A stretch of DNA of 64,000 nt from Massilia sp. W12 (GTDB lineage Bacteria > Pseudomonadota > Gammaproteobacteria > Burkholderiales > Burkholderiaceae_D). Below, one piece after another: positions 31,404 to 40,026 of this stretch. The notes under the pieces are model-generated. The model ran no database searches, had not been told where the DNA came from, and saw only the letters and a list, made by a program, of their open reading frames with translations. The translations under genes were made by a program, and so were the position numbers. The stretch lies in the NCBI RefSeq assembly GCF_037300705.1, contig NZ_CP147776.1, positions 1,240,001 to 1,304,000 of the forward strand, read 5' to 3'. The first letter of the stretch is position 1. Each line of letters opens with the position of its first letter.

Positions 31404-32339
31404 TCAGTTTCCCGGATTGACAGGTGGTGGTAAATCGGCTAACCCGTTCATGGCAGCAACGAGTAATGGGATGATTGCCATGTAATCAACACATAACTGT
31501 GGGCCACTGGCTGTTTCAATTTTTCTGACGATAAGGCCAATTTCACGAAGTTCCAAAATCTCTTCCGCAATTAATCCATAGGTTTGATGTGGAGAATCAT
31601 GCCAAGTCAATTTGTTTGAAATTTTCGCGAGTCTGCGAAGTATTCTTAAAGCCTCTTCAGGAGCGATATTTTCTTTATTTGCAATGGTGCTTCTATTTGT
31701 GTCCCTGACAATCAATCTATTTATTACTGGATTTTTTATAATGGTTGTCGGGATGTCGTCGGCTCCAAGAAAAAATGAGATTGCAGGATTGTTTTCTTTG
31801 GATTTTAAGGGGGTAATTTTATTTGAGCGGATAGTACCTTCTACACTAAGAGATTTTTTGACGGTGCTATCATTTGTTACGGTTAATGTTTCAATTTCTG
31901 TGAAGGTGGCAATGTTTAGGGGGGCCAAAAAATTCGCTTTCGAGAAATCTACAGAGCCATTTGCTACGAGCGCACATTTTCCGCTTTCACTGTTAATCGT
32001 TATTTTTTTTGTTTTAATGGATGTTACTTCAACGTCCGTCATTATATTAATTGGAGTGGTATATTTTGCGCCATTAAGATTTAGTGTCGCCTTTGAGAGA
32101 TTGATCGTATTGCAAAAATGGACTTCGCCACCCTCTTTAAAAATGACAGGTGTTTTTGGTGGGCTTGCGAATGTGACACTGTTCTCGAAATTGCTCGGGC
32201 ACATTACATCGAATTTATTTTGCTTCGGGGAAAGTATATTTTCAATGGTGACGCTACCTTTGAAAATTGTTGTGCCATTGGTTGTTATATCGTCAGCTAA
32301 ATTTCCTGTTGGCAATGTTGCAGTTGTAGGATTGGTCAT
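31404..32339 (-). CDS. Beta-rich protein with C-terminal S74-like intramolecular chaperone domain
   Basis: A 311-aa protein in clearly lower-GC DNA than its surroundings. Residues 15-175 are short strand-like repeats (TNGTTIFKGSVTIEN; TTPINIMTDVEVTSIKT; LAPLNIATFTEIETLTV), as in beta-solenoid or fibre shafts. Residues 217-300 match the Peptidase_S74 chaperone pattern: STIANKENIAPEEALRILR, W246, GLIAEE (255-260), DYMAIIPLLVAAMNGL (285-300). Ser217 and Lys222 keep the Ser-x4-Lys spacing of the self-cleavage dyad, but the usual Asp and Arg between them are gone. ATG 32339 follows GGGAGGA. S74 domains trimerise phage tail spikes and are then cut off. No phage gene is adjacent; a decayed transposase lies upstream. 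Family by pattern only. Confidence 0.65.
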   Translation of the reverse strand: MTNPTTATLPTGNLADDITTNGTTIFKGSVTIENILSPKQNKFDVMCPSNFENSVTFASPPKTPVIFKEGGEVHFCNTINLSKATLNLNGAKYTTPINIMTDVEVTSIKTKKITINSESGKCALVANGSVDFSKANFLAPLNIATFTEIETLTVTNDSTVKKSLSVEGTIRSNKITPLKSKENNPAISFFLGADDIPTTIIKNPVINRLIVRDTNRSTIANKENIAPEEALRILRRLAKISNKLTWHDSPHQTYGLIAEEILELREIGLIVRKIETASGPQLCVDYMAIIPLLVAAMNGLADLPPPVNPGN

Positions 32340-33166
32340 TTTTTCCTCCCTTGTAGGTTGAATTTTGATGCAATCGTATTTAAAACAATGCACGAAAAGG
32401 GCCAATCCAGTATGGAATAAATTCCAACATTCCCACAAACCACCCTAATTATGACTAATAAAATTGTTCTTGCAATCTATCCATCTCATTAAATGATTTG
32501 CAGAAATTGCCAACCATCGCTTAGCAACTGACTTTTCCCTAGAAAGTTCATGCTAGGATACGGATTCTACTTTGTCAAATTAATATCAAATATCGAACGG
32601 GGGAAGTTCTGACATTCAAACATTTGTTGTGTCTATTCAGCCGCCAGCAGGGGGCAACCAGATCAGAAGAGAAAGCACGCTGCAAAACAATGAACATTCC
32701 ATTACACACAACTCAGTCTTGCAATGCGCCCATCTCGCGTAGAGTCTTGATTGTCTGAGCCGGAACTTGAACTTCCTGCAGACCTCGCCAGATTGTTTTC
32801 ACGCCGGGTTCCCCGTCATGTTTTCGTGTGAGAAAGCCACCATGCGCAATACATCTTCATGCCGGGCGCAGCGGGGCCTTCTTTTAATTGAGCAGGTAGG
32901 CCGCCCGGATTTCATTGGAGTCAAAGTACAATCTAGCATCAAGATCAGGGCTGGTGCGGCCTGTGCGCATCAAGTACGCAATGTGACATGCCACCACCAT
33001 AAAGAGAGTCGGAACTCGCTGCAACTGATCCATGCTGAACAGTTGCAGCCGGGTAGGGGGGCACGCATTTGTGCGTGTGCAGAAATGTTGCCCATCCATC
33101 CGCCCAAGATTATGCCGTTACGCCGGCCCGGTGCTTTGCTTACCAAACCGGAAAACTTCAAAAGAC
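32340..33166. other. 827-bp spacer, mostly transposase debris
   Basis: It contains the IS4-type remnant at 32713-33072. The part from 32440 to 32700 is AT-rich and shows no gene. Apparent plus-strand frames across 32767-33186 are antisense to the remnant and are not supported. Confidence 0.55.
32713..33072 (-). pseudogene. Decayed IS4-family (Tn5-like) transposase, C-terminal remnant
   Basis: Reading the minus strand, NACPPTRLQLFSMDQLQRV leads into VVACHIAYLMRTGRTSPDLD and FDSNEIRAAYLLN, followed by a stop codon and KKAPLRP; in another frame AHGGFLTRKHDGEPGVKTIW then RGLQ completes the C-terminal part typical of IS4-group Tn5-like transposases (GGFLGRKGDGEPG). So one stop and at least one frameshift interrupt about 120 codons. 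The N-terminal and catalytic parts are absent. The sequence beyond its end (near 32694-32711, TTACACACAAC) may be what is left of a terminal repeat. It marks this stretch as formerly mobile DNA. Confidence 0.75.
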
Positions 33167-33517
33167 ATGCGAACCATAGAGCTTGATCAATACGAATTCC
33201 CAAATGGCTCAAATTCTGAGGAGTTTGCCCGCATATCCACGCATGGCCGCGGCAAAGCGCCTTACAGCAGTGTCTTGGATTTTGCCCGTGTTGCAAATGA
33301 AGACCTGGAGATCAGCGGGCTGCCGCCAGCCCGGCCATTCTTTGAGATTGGAAAAAGGGAAATGGAGCGGACATATCTGGCGCTATTTGCCGGGATTGAC
33401 CTTCCCGCGCATTGCGACTATCCGACCTATCTCATTACGGATGACTGGAATGAATGCCATCTTGTGATTGAGGGGCCTGAATTCTTCATTAGCTTTTATT
33501 GGGCGACATCCGCTTGA
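33167..33517 (+). CDS. Protein of unknown function, 116 aa
   Basis: A 116-aa soluble protein starting MRTIELDQYEFPNGSNSEEF. It is acidic, with a middle segment GLPPARPFFEIGKREMERTY and a C-terminus HLVIEGPEFFISFYWAT. No signal peptide, membrane helix or recognised motif is present; size and composition would suit an immunity-type or small adaptor protein, but that is a guess. ATG 33167 has only a weak purine run upstream, and the frame extends to 33032 without support. It lies in the accessory stretch between the transposase remnant and the acetyltransferase. Confidence 0.5.
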   Translation: MRTIELDQYEFPNGSNSEEFARISTHGRGKAPYSSVLDFARVANEDLEISGLPPARPFFEIGKREMERTYLALFAGIDLPAHCDYPTYLITDDWNECHLVIEGPEFFISFYWATSA

Positions 33518-33876
33518 GTCTGGCGTTTGTGAGGCGCTTGTATCAGCTAAGTTTGGCTTACCTGTTTTCAGGCGACGCGCATGCAAGAAAACGCCTTGTT
33601 TGCGCGCAGTCCCTATTTTGCGCCGCGTGAACGCTGTCCATATGCCGCATGTCGCAGTTGCTTGTATTGTTCTGGTATATTTCAGCACACCCCTCTGCAG
33701 CAGTTTGCTGATTTTGCCGGCTGCTTATCGTGCAGGGCAAGGCTTTATTATCGGCAGCAGCGATTGCGAGGGCGCTTTGCTTCATGTTGAGCACAAGGTA
33801 CGCTCAGTTACCCGCCAGCCTGATTGTTATAGGGGGGCAAATTGGCCGAGCGCTGAATTTACACAGGAGTCCGCCT
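33518..33876. other. 359-bp spacer with no recognised feature
   Basis: Short frames on both strands lack homology and ribosome sites. The end holds the ribosome site of the next gene (CAGGAG). Confidence 0.5.
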
Positions 33877-34362
33877 ATGGAACACATTTCAAATCAAGTC
33901 ACCCTGCGTGAGATCACGGCTGACACCGTGCGCGCCGTGATGTTGCTTGACGTCGCTGAGCATCAGAAAAAATTCGTGGCTCCGAATTCCTGGTCGCTGG
34001 GACAAGCCTTGTTCGCCCCCGAAGCCTGGTACCGCGCGATTTATCTTGGCGAGGAGCCGGTCGGCTTTGTGATGCTCGCCGATGATTCGCTGCGCGACCC
34101 CGTGCCAGAAAATCCAACTGCCTATGTCTGGCGTCTGATGGTCGATGCCAAACATCAGCACAAGGGAATCGGGCGGGCCGCAATGCTGCAAGTTATCGAA
34201 CATGTGAAGCAGAAGGGCATCTTCGAGCAGTTGCTGATTTCATATGTCCCGGAAGAAGGCGGCCCTGAGAAACTCTATCTTTCTCTGGGCTTTCAGCCGA
34301 CGGGTGAAATTGATCAGGGCGAGGTTGTCATGGCCTTGGCGCTCAAGCAAAAACAGAGCTAG
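33877..34362 (+). CDS. GNAT-family acetyltransferase, spermidine-acetyltransferase-like
   Basis: A 161-aa GNAT enzyme. The acetyl-CoA motif A reads VDAKHQHKGIGRAAM, preceded by the strand AYVWRLM and followed by a helix; LYLSLGFQPTGEI near the end is motif B. The N-terminal VTLREITADTVRAVMLLDVA and FVAPNSWSLGQALF resemble BltD/spermidine N-acetyltransferase-type proteins, so a polyamine substrate is plausible. CAGGAG nine bases before ATG 33877 fixes the start; the longer frame up to 33730 is unrelated. It is a single gene, last of the accessory stretch. Confidence 0.88.
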   Translation: MEHISNQVTLREITADTVRAVMLLDVAEHQKKFVAPNSWSLGQALFAPEAWYRAIYLGEEPVGFVMLADDSLRDPVPENPTAYVWRLMVDAKHQHKGIGRAAMLQVIEHVKQKGIFEQLLISYVPEEGGPEKLYLSLGFQPTGEIDQGEVVMALALKQKQS

Positions 34363-34613
34363 TTCGGGCAGTCTGCATGCGGTTTTGGCCGCCAGTCAAA
34401 ATAGTTGCCGTTTTTTGTGATTTCACCGCCAAAAGTTTGCCTCCCCCGCGTCATGCTGACGATGGGGGGGCGGTGCTAATCGGAAAAATTGCGCAGGGCC
34501 ATGTCTGACCCTGACAGCGCATGCATCACCCATCATTGCGGCTTCTACTTAGTCCCGCACCCTGGCCGCAAATCCTCGCTATACTGCTTTTTTGCATTGC
34601 ACAAAGGCCCGCC

Positions 34614-35564
34614 ATGAGCAGCACCCGCCAACACCGCCAAGCCATTTTGCTGATGATAATTGCGCCCGCGATGTGGAGCATTGCCGGGGTGTTCACCCGC
34701 CACCTGGAAGCGGCGCGCAGCTTTGAAGTCACCTTTTGGCGCAGCCTGTTTGCCGCGCTCTTCATTCTGGTCTGGCTGGGCGCGCAGGGGCGCTTTACCG
34801 CCACCTTGCGCGCAGCAGGGCGCTGGGGTGTGGTGTCCGGGTTTATGTGGTGCTTGATGTTTTCCTGCTTCATGTTGGCGATGACTTTGACCACCGTCGC
34901 CAATACCCTGGTGGTGATGAGTATTGCGCCCTTGCTGACTGCCTTGCTGGCGTTTTTCATCCTGGGCCAGAAAATCGCCATGCGCACCTGGGGTGCGATT
35001 TTGCTGGCGCTGCTTGGCGTGGTCTGGATGTGCGTGGGCGGCATGCGCGAAGCCGACGCCGCCGGCGGCAATGCCGCGCTGGGCATGCTGGTGGCGTTTG
35101 CAGTGCCGCTGGCTTCCAGCATTAATTTGATCACCCTGAAAAAAGCCGGCGCCGCAGTCGATTTGATTCCGGCTATTTTCATCGGCGGCGTGCTGTCCTG
35201 TTTATTTACCCTGCCTTTCGCCTGGCCTTTGCAGGCTTCCTTGCACGATGTGTTGATCCTGGCGATTCTGGGCGTGTTTCAACTTGGCGTGCCGTGCATG
35301 CTGATGCTGCGCGCCGCGCCGCATCTGTCGGCGCCGGAGCTGTCCCTGCTGTCCTTGCTTGAAGTTTTATTGGGGCCGCTGTGGGCGTGGTTGTGGGCGA
35401 ATGAAACCCCGGGCGCGGCGACGTTGTATGGCGGCGCGCTGGTTTTGCTGGCCTTGATTGTGAATGAAGCGCTGGGCTGGCGCGCACAGACGCGGAATGC
35501 GGCGGATGCCGGGAATCCGAAGCAGGTGGAAAATACCGGGGCAGTGGACGGCGGACGCGCTTAG
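34614..35564 (+). CDS. EamA/DMT-family transporter
   Basis: A 316-aa inner-membrane protein with ten predicted helices in two EamA repeats, the drug/metabolite transporter fold. Examples are LLMIIAPAMWSIAGVFTRH in helix 1 and LSLLSLLEVLLGPLWAWLWA in helix 9. Members export metabolites or amino acids; the substrate cannot be read from sequence. ATG 34614 (MSSTRQHRQAILL) follows AAGG; homology begins in the first helix. It converges on the aminotransferase gene across a bidirectional terminator. Confidence 0.88.
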   Translation: MSSTRQHRQAILLMIIAPAMWSIAGVFTRHLEAARSFEVTFWRSLFAALFILVWLGAQGRFTATLRAAGRWGVVSGFMWCLMFSCFMLAMTLTTVANTLVVMSIAPLLTALLAFFILGQKIAMRTWGAILLALLGVVWMCVGGMREADAAGGNAALGMLVAFAVPLASSINLITLKKAGAAVDLIPAIFIGGVLSCLFTLPFAWPLQASLHDVLILAILGVFQLGVPCMLMLRAAPHLSAPELSLLSLLEVLLGPLWAWLWANETPGAATLYGGALVLLALIVNEALGWRAQTRNAADAGNPKQVENTGAVDGGRA

Positions 35565-35580
35565 GCCTCAGCCGCAGATG

Positions 35581-35610
35581 AAAAAGCGCGCAATGTCTGC
35601 GCGCTTTTTT
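35581..35610. terminator. Bidirectional intrinsic terminator
   Basis: AGCGCGCA (35585-35592) and TGCGCGCT (35598-35605) form the stem, flanked by five A on the left and six T on the right, so it can end both the EamA gene (plus) and the aminotransferase gene (minus). Confidence 0.85.
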
Positions 35611-35625
35611 CTTGCTGTGTGCGGA

Positions 35626-36939
35626 TTACAGTGCGCGCAAACACTCGCCGATGGCGCCAAATAAACGGTCGATCTGCTCTTTTTCGATGATCAAAGGCGG
35701 CGACAGCGCAATAATGTCGCCGGTGGTGCGGATCAGCACATTTTTTTCTTCAAAACACTTCAAGAATACTGAGAAAGCGCGCGCGGTCGGCTTGCCGGCG
35801 ATGCCTTCCAGCTCGATGCCGCACACCAGGCCCAGATTGCGAATGTCTTTCACATACGGCAGGCCGCGCAGGCTGTGCGCCGCTTCTTCAAAATACGGCG
35901 CCATTTCCGCTGCGCGCGCAAACAAGCCTTCGCTTTGATACACGTCCACCGTGGCGATAGCGGCGGCGGCGGCCAGCGGGTGGCCGGAATAGGTGTAGCC
36001 GTGGAAAAACTCAATCGTGTTTTCCGGCGCAGCTTGCATGAAGGTGTCATGAATTTCCTGCTTCACCAACACCGCGCCCATCGGCACGGCGGCATTGGTC
36101 AGTCCCTTGGCGCAGGTGATCATATCCGGTGTGACGCCGAAATAATCCGCGCCGAACGGTTTGCCCAGGCGGCCAAAACCGGTGATGACTTCATCGAAAA
36201 TCAGCAGGATGCCGTATTTATCGCAAATCTGACGCAGCTTTTGCAAATAACCCTGCGGCGGCATGATCACGCCGGCGGAACCGGCCACCGGCTCCACGAT
36301 CAGCGCCGCCACCGTTACCGGATCGTGCAGCGCCAGCAGGCGCTGTTCAAATTCATCGGCCAGTTCTGCGCCTTGCTGCGGCAGGCCGCGCGTGAAAGCG
36401 TTTTGCGCCAGATTCAGGGTGTGGCGGATATGATCGACGCCGGGCAGGGCGGGGCCGTAATGTTTGCGGTTGCCGGCGATGCCGCCCACCGAAATGCCGC
36501 CGAAACCTACCCCGTGATAGCCGCGTTCGCGTCCAATTAAACGGTGGCGCAGGGTGTCGCCGCGCATGCGGTGATAAGCCAGGGCGATTTTCAAGGCGCT
36601 GTCCACCGCTTCCGAGCCGCTGTTGCAGAAAAATACGCGGTTTAAGCCTGCCGGCGCGATCGAGGCCAGCGCGGTGGCGGCCTCAAAGGCTTTGGGGTGT
36701 CCCATTTGGAAGGGGGGCGCATATTCCATCTGCGCCACCTGCTGCTGCACCGCCGCCACGATTTTCGGATGCGCATGGCCGGCATTGCAGCACCACAGAC
36801 CGGAAGTGCCATCCAGAATCTGCCGCCCGTCATCGCTGGTGTAATACATGCCTTTAGCGGCGACCAGCATACGCGGTTTTTGTTTGAATTGGCGATTGGC
36901 GGTGAATGGCATCCAAAAGTGTTCGGTATTCGTCATCAT
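35626..36939 (-). CDS. Class III omega-aminotransferase (beta-alanine--pyruvate type)
   Basis: A 437-aa PLP enzyme of aminotransferase class III. Seen are the N-terminal HFWMPFTANRQFK typical of omega-amino acid:pyruvate transaminases, CNSGSEAVDSALKIAL, the DEVITGFGR motif (249-257) and PLP lysine K278 in CAKGLTNAAVPMG. Such enzymes move amino groups from beta-alanine, putrescine-type or other omega-amines to pyruvate. Two ATGs at 36939 and 36936 begin the frame; AGGT lies upstream. It is monocistronic as far as can be seen. Substrate is inferred from family only. Confidence 0.88.
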   Translation of the reverse strand: MMTNTEHFWMPFTANRQFKQKPRMLVAAKGMYYTSDDGRQILDGTSGLWCCNAGHAHPKIVAAVQQQVAQMEYAPPFQMGHPKAFEAATALASIAPAGLNRVFFCNSGSEAVDSALKIALAYHRMRGDTLRHRLIGRERGYHGVGFGGISVGGIAGNRKHYGPALPGVDHIRHTLNLAQNAFTRGLPQQGAELADEFEQRLLALHDPVTVAALIVEPVAGSAGVIMPPQGYLQKLRQICDKYGILLIFDEVITGFGRLGKPFGADYFGVTPDMITCAKGLTNAAVPMGAVLVKQEIHDTFMQAAPENTIEFFHGYTYSGHPLAAAAAIATVDVYQSEGLFARAAEMAPYFEEAAHSLRGLPYVKDIRNLGLVCGIELEGIAGKPTARAFSVFLKCFEEKNVLIRTTGDIIALSPPLIIEKEQIDRLFGAIGECLRAL

Positions 36940-37118
36940 GACCTCGTTGCAGGTAGCGGGGGATAGTGCATCCTAGTACGAAACCGTGCGCAAGTGTAGA
37001 ACCAGTTGCGCAGAACCAGTGTCAGTCCGCCTTGCGCAATCCAAACAAACAGCAGCCAAATAGGGCGACAGCTTCTCTGATAATATATGTAAAAAAACGA
37101 TATTTGGATTTTGATGAA

Positions 37119-38030
37119 ATGAAACCTGAATTGCATGCGCTTGCTGCAGCGCCGCGCTGGCGCAGCATCCTGGGTTCCGCCTTCGCCCTGTATTTCAGCG
37201 CCAAACTGTCTTACCTCATTTTCTTCCCCTCGCGCAATCTGCTTCATCTGGCGCTGCTCGGGGCCGCCGCACTCATATTCTGGCGTTATTTGCAAGACTG
37301 GCAGAATATGCGCGCCAGAATGCGCCAAGCGCAGCAACCCTTGACTTGGCTGGCGGCATGGCTGCCCATGCCTTTGCTGGGATCTGCCCGTTTTATCAGC
37401 TTGCTTTTGCGCGACTTCGGCGCATTTGCGCGTGGCCGCAATGCTGCGCCGCCACACATTTCAGCAGACCATATTTGCCTGGGTTTTATGCAAAACAGCC
37501 AATATGAAACCGCGTTTTGGCTGGTGATGCTGGCTTTATTGGTGGATATGCCGGTCTCGCTCTTCATCGCCAGTGTGATTGATATCCCGCCGGCAGTGCG
37601 TCCGCTCTTGCACGGCGCTTTGTTGTTGGCGACGCTGCTGGGCGTGGCGCTGGTTCTGGCCGAACGTTGGGGGATGCGCGCCCAGCGCCATGCTGTGAGC
37701 GCAGATTGCCTGTATTTGCGGATGGGACATCGTCTGCATGCTGACTTGCCTTTTGCCGCCATTCGCAGCATGCAGCGCTTTGATGACAATCCCGAGCAAT
37801 TCCGCCGCAAACAGGGTTTGCGCGCCGCCGAAGTTTTGTTCGCCGCCCCCTGCACCCTGTTTGATAAACCCAATCTGTTGCTGGAAATCGACCCGCAACA
37901 CTGCATGATCACCCATTTTCAAACCCCGCAAACATGTCCGCGCATGGTTTTGCTGCTGTTGGATGATGCCGGCGAATTATTGCGCGCCTATCATGCTTCG
38001 CAAGCCGGGCGGCAAGCGGCGGGCGCTTGA
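37119..38030 (+). CDS. Membrane protein of unknown function
   Basis: A 303-aa protein with two groups of hydrophobic helices: YLIFFPSRNLLHLALLGAAA (about residues 30-50) and, later, FWLVMLALLVDMPVSLFIAS plus LLHGALLLATLLGVALVLA (about 130-185). The cytosolic C-terminal part ADCLYLRMGHRLHADLPFAA then SMQRFDDNPEQFRR looks like a small beta-rich domain of the bacterial PH type. I do not recognise the family. ATG 37119 is preferred because the first hydrophobic part follows; the ribosome site is poor and the open frame extends to 36966. It converges on the MBL gene. Confidence 0.75.
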   Translation: MKPELHALAAAPRWRSILGSAFALYFSAKLSYLIFFPSRNLLHLALLGAAALIFWRYLQDWQNMRARMRQAQQPLTWLAAWLPMPLLGSARFISLLLRDFGAFARGRNAAPPHISADHICLGFMQNSQYETAFWLVMLALLVDMPVSLFIASVIDIPPAVRPLLHGALLLATLLGVALVLAERWGMRAQRHAVSADCLYLRMGHRLHADLPFAAIRSMQRFDDNPEQFRRKQGLRAAEVLFAAPCTLFDKPNLLLEIDPQHCMITHFQTPQTCPRMVLLLLDDAGELLRAYHASQAGRQAAGA

Positions 38031-38048
38031 ACGCCGCACCGCCGCTGC

Positions 38049-39026
38049 TTATTTCTTTTGCAAATCTTTATACGCCGCCGGCACATTCAAACCCGGATGC
38101 ACCCAGCCGAACAGGGCATAGCCGCCAAACTCCGGCAATTTCACGCGCGCCACGGTTTGTTCCAGATTCAGGCCTTCATTGATGGCGGCCTGCACCTGGT
38201 CGCGGATCGCTTGCAGATAATCAATATGCCATTTCATGTCTTCACGCCCGATTGGCGTGCCATGGCCGGGCACAATCCGCGCCTCAGGCGGCAGGAAGGC
38301 ATACACTTTTTTCAGCGTCTCCAGGGTTTCCAGCAAATGCCCGTCCAGCAGCCAGGGCAGGGCGGGTTTGCCGGCAATCACCGGATTGCCGGCCCACATG
38401 ACTTTGCTGCCCGGCTCCCAGACCCATAAATCGCCGCCGGTCTGGGCAAAGCCAAAATCGATCACCTGCACTTTTTTGTCGCCCAGATCCAGTTCCAGCT
38501 TGCCGCCGGCGGGCAGCAAAATATCCGCCGCGCGCGCCTTGATTTGCTCAATCCCGCGCCCTTTGCCGAAATACTGGAGCATGAAGGCCTTGTCTTTTTC
38601 CAGATGCTGGTGGATATAAGCTTGCGTGTTGGCGTGTTGCACCACCAGGGTTTGCGCCGGCAGATACATATTGCCAAAGCTGTGGTCGCCATGCGCACTG
38701 GTGTTAATGGCGTACAGCAAGGGCTTGCCGGCCAGGGTTTTATTTAACTGCTGCACCTGTTTATGCAGGCGCTGATTGATCATGGTGTCAATCATCAGCG
38801 CGCCGCGCGCGCCAACGATAATGCCGCCGCTGGTGGCCGCCGCGCCACCCTTGGCATTGATCTCGCCGGCTTTTTTGTCATACAGCGCATACACGCCATC
38901 GGCCATTTTTTCGCTCACCATTTCCACTTTATTGGCGTCCCAGATCGGTTCGCCCGCCTGCGCCGCGCTGATGATGAGCGCACCCGCTGCCACCGCCAGG
39001 ATGCGTTTCAAAGGACTTGCTTGCAT
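38049..39026 (-). CDS. Secreted metallo-beta-lactamase-fold protein with degraded metal site
   Basis: A 325-aa MBL-fold protein with a signal peptide (MQASPLKRILAVAAGALIIS, cut near AQA). The fold is recognisable by MIDTMINQRLHKQV, YAINTSAHGDHSFGN, WAGNPVIAG and IVPGHGTPIG, closest in layout to the SoxH/quinoprotein-associated hydrolase group. In the HxHxDH motif the first His is Ser110 (His112, Asp114 and His115 remain), the second-motif His is Gln195, and the bridging Asp is Asn214; His255 is kept. So three of six usual zinc ligands are missing. It starts 91 nt from a divergent LysR gene, which may control it. Confidence 0.85.
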   Translation of the reverse strand: MQASPLKRILAVAAGALIISAAQAGEPIWDANKVEMVSEKMADGVYALYDKKAGEINAKGGAAATSGGIIVGARGALMIDTMINQRLHKQVQQLNKTLAGKPLLYAINTSAHGDHSFGNMYLPAQTLVVQHANTQAYIHQHLEKDKAFMLQYFGKGRGIEQIKARAADILLPAGGKLELDLGDKKVQVIDFGFAQTGGDLWVWEPGSKVMWAGNPVIAGKPALPWLLDGHLLETLETLKKVYAFLPPEARIVPGHGTPIGREDMKWHIDYLQAIRDQVQAAINEGLNLEQTVARVKLPEFGGYALFGWVHPGLNVPAAYKDLQKK

Positions 39027-39117
39027 GCTTTTCTCCAGTCGTGTTTAAGATGTGAGCAGTGTATGATTTGCGGGAATGCAAGTACATTCCAAATTTCAAC
39101 AAGCCAGGTTTGCAAAA

Positions 39118-40002
39118 ATGCAAAATGAAGAGGATTTAAACGATTTCCGCTTAGTCGCCCTGATCTGCGCCAGCGCTTCGCTGGCCGGCGCTGCGCGCAG
39201 CCTGGGGTGTAACCACGCCACCGTATTCCGCCGCTTGCAGCAATTCGAGCAGCGCCTGGGCGTGGCCCTGTTTGAGCGGCATGGCGGGCGCTATATTCCG
39301 ACCGCCGCCGGGGAGGAAGTGGCGCGCGCCGGCGACGCCATGCAAGAGTTGCTGGCCGGGGCCATGCGCAAAGTCAGCGGCCAGGATGCGCGCTTATCCG
39401 GTGAAGTGCGTATTTCCACCACGGACAGTCTGGCCGCCGCGCTCCTGCCCGCGCTGCTGCAAGCCTGTCGCGCCAGCTATCCCCTGATCCGCTTGGATGT
39501 GCAAATCGATAACCGGGCCGCCAACTTGTCCCGCCGTGACGCCGACATCGCCCTGCGCACCGCCAGTGCGGCGCCGGAGCACTTAATCGGCAAACGCGTT
39601 GGCATGGTGCAATTTGCGGTGTACGGCGCAGCTGGCGTCAGCCGCGCGGCCAACTGGGCGGAGTGCGACTGGCTGGGGCTGGATGAGAGTTTCGCCGGCC
39701 ACCGCACCTTGCGCTGGCTGGAGCACATCATCCCGCTCGACGCCTTGGCCTTGCGCTGCAATACCTTTGTCGGGCTGCAACACGCTTGCGCCGCCGGGTT
39801 GGGATTGTGCCTTTTGCCCTGCCATCTGGGCGACGCCAATCCAGCATTGCGCCGCTGCAGCGCGCCGGTTCCGGAATGCGCTGTCAATCTCTGGCTGCTG
39901 ACCCATCCGGATTTGCGCCAGACGGTGCGGGTTAAAGCGGTGTATCAATTTTTGCTGGATGGCTTGCAACAGCGTTTGGCCAGCGCCGATCCGCTACAAT
40001 AG
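39118..40002 (+). CDS. LysR-family transcriptional regulator
   Basis: A 294-aa LTTR. The N-terminal winged helix-turn-helix is DFRLVALICASASLAGAARS then GCNHATVFRRLQQFEQRLGV, followed by the linker and an effector domain (GEVRISTTDSLAAALLPALL; LRCNTFVGLQHACAAGLGLC). The start at 39118 (MQNEEDLNDFRL) is the usual distance before the HTH; ATG 39076 would add 14 residues with CGGGA upstream. It is divergent from the MBL gene, the classic arrangement for an LTTR and its target, and 24 nt upstream of the MFS gene, which may be a further target. The inducer is unknown. Confidence 0.88.
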   Translation: MQNEEDLNDFRLVALICASASLAGAARSLGCNHATVFRRLQQFEQRLGVALFERHGGRYIPTAAGEEVARAGDAMQELLAGAMRKVSGQDARLSGEVRISTTDSLAAALLPALLQACRASYPLIRLDVQIDNRAANLSRRDADIALRTASAAPEHLIGKRVGMVQFAVYGAAGVSRAANWAECDWLGLDESFAGHRTLRWLEHIIPLDALALRCNTFVGLQHACAAGLGLCLLPCHLGDANPALRRCSAPVPECAVNLWLLTHPDLRQTVRVKAVYQFLLDGLQQRLASADPLQ

Positions 40003-40026
40003 CTGGCCTTCCTACCATGCCGAGCT

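Noticed and set aside
32767-33186. A 139-codon plus-strand frame
   Set aside because: It lies antisense to the decayed transposase and shows no homology or ribosome site.
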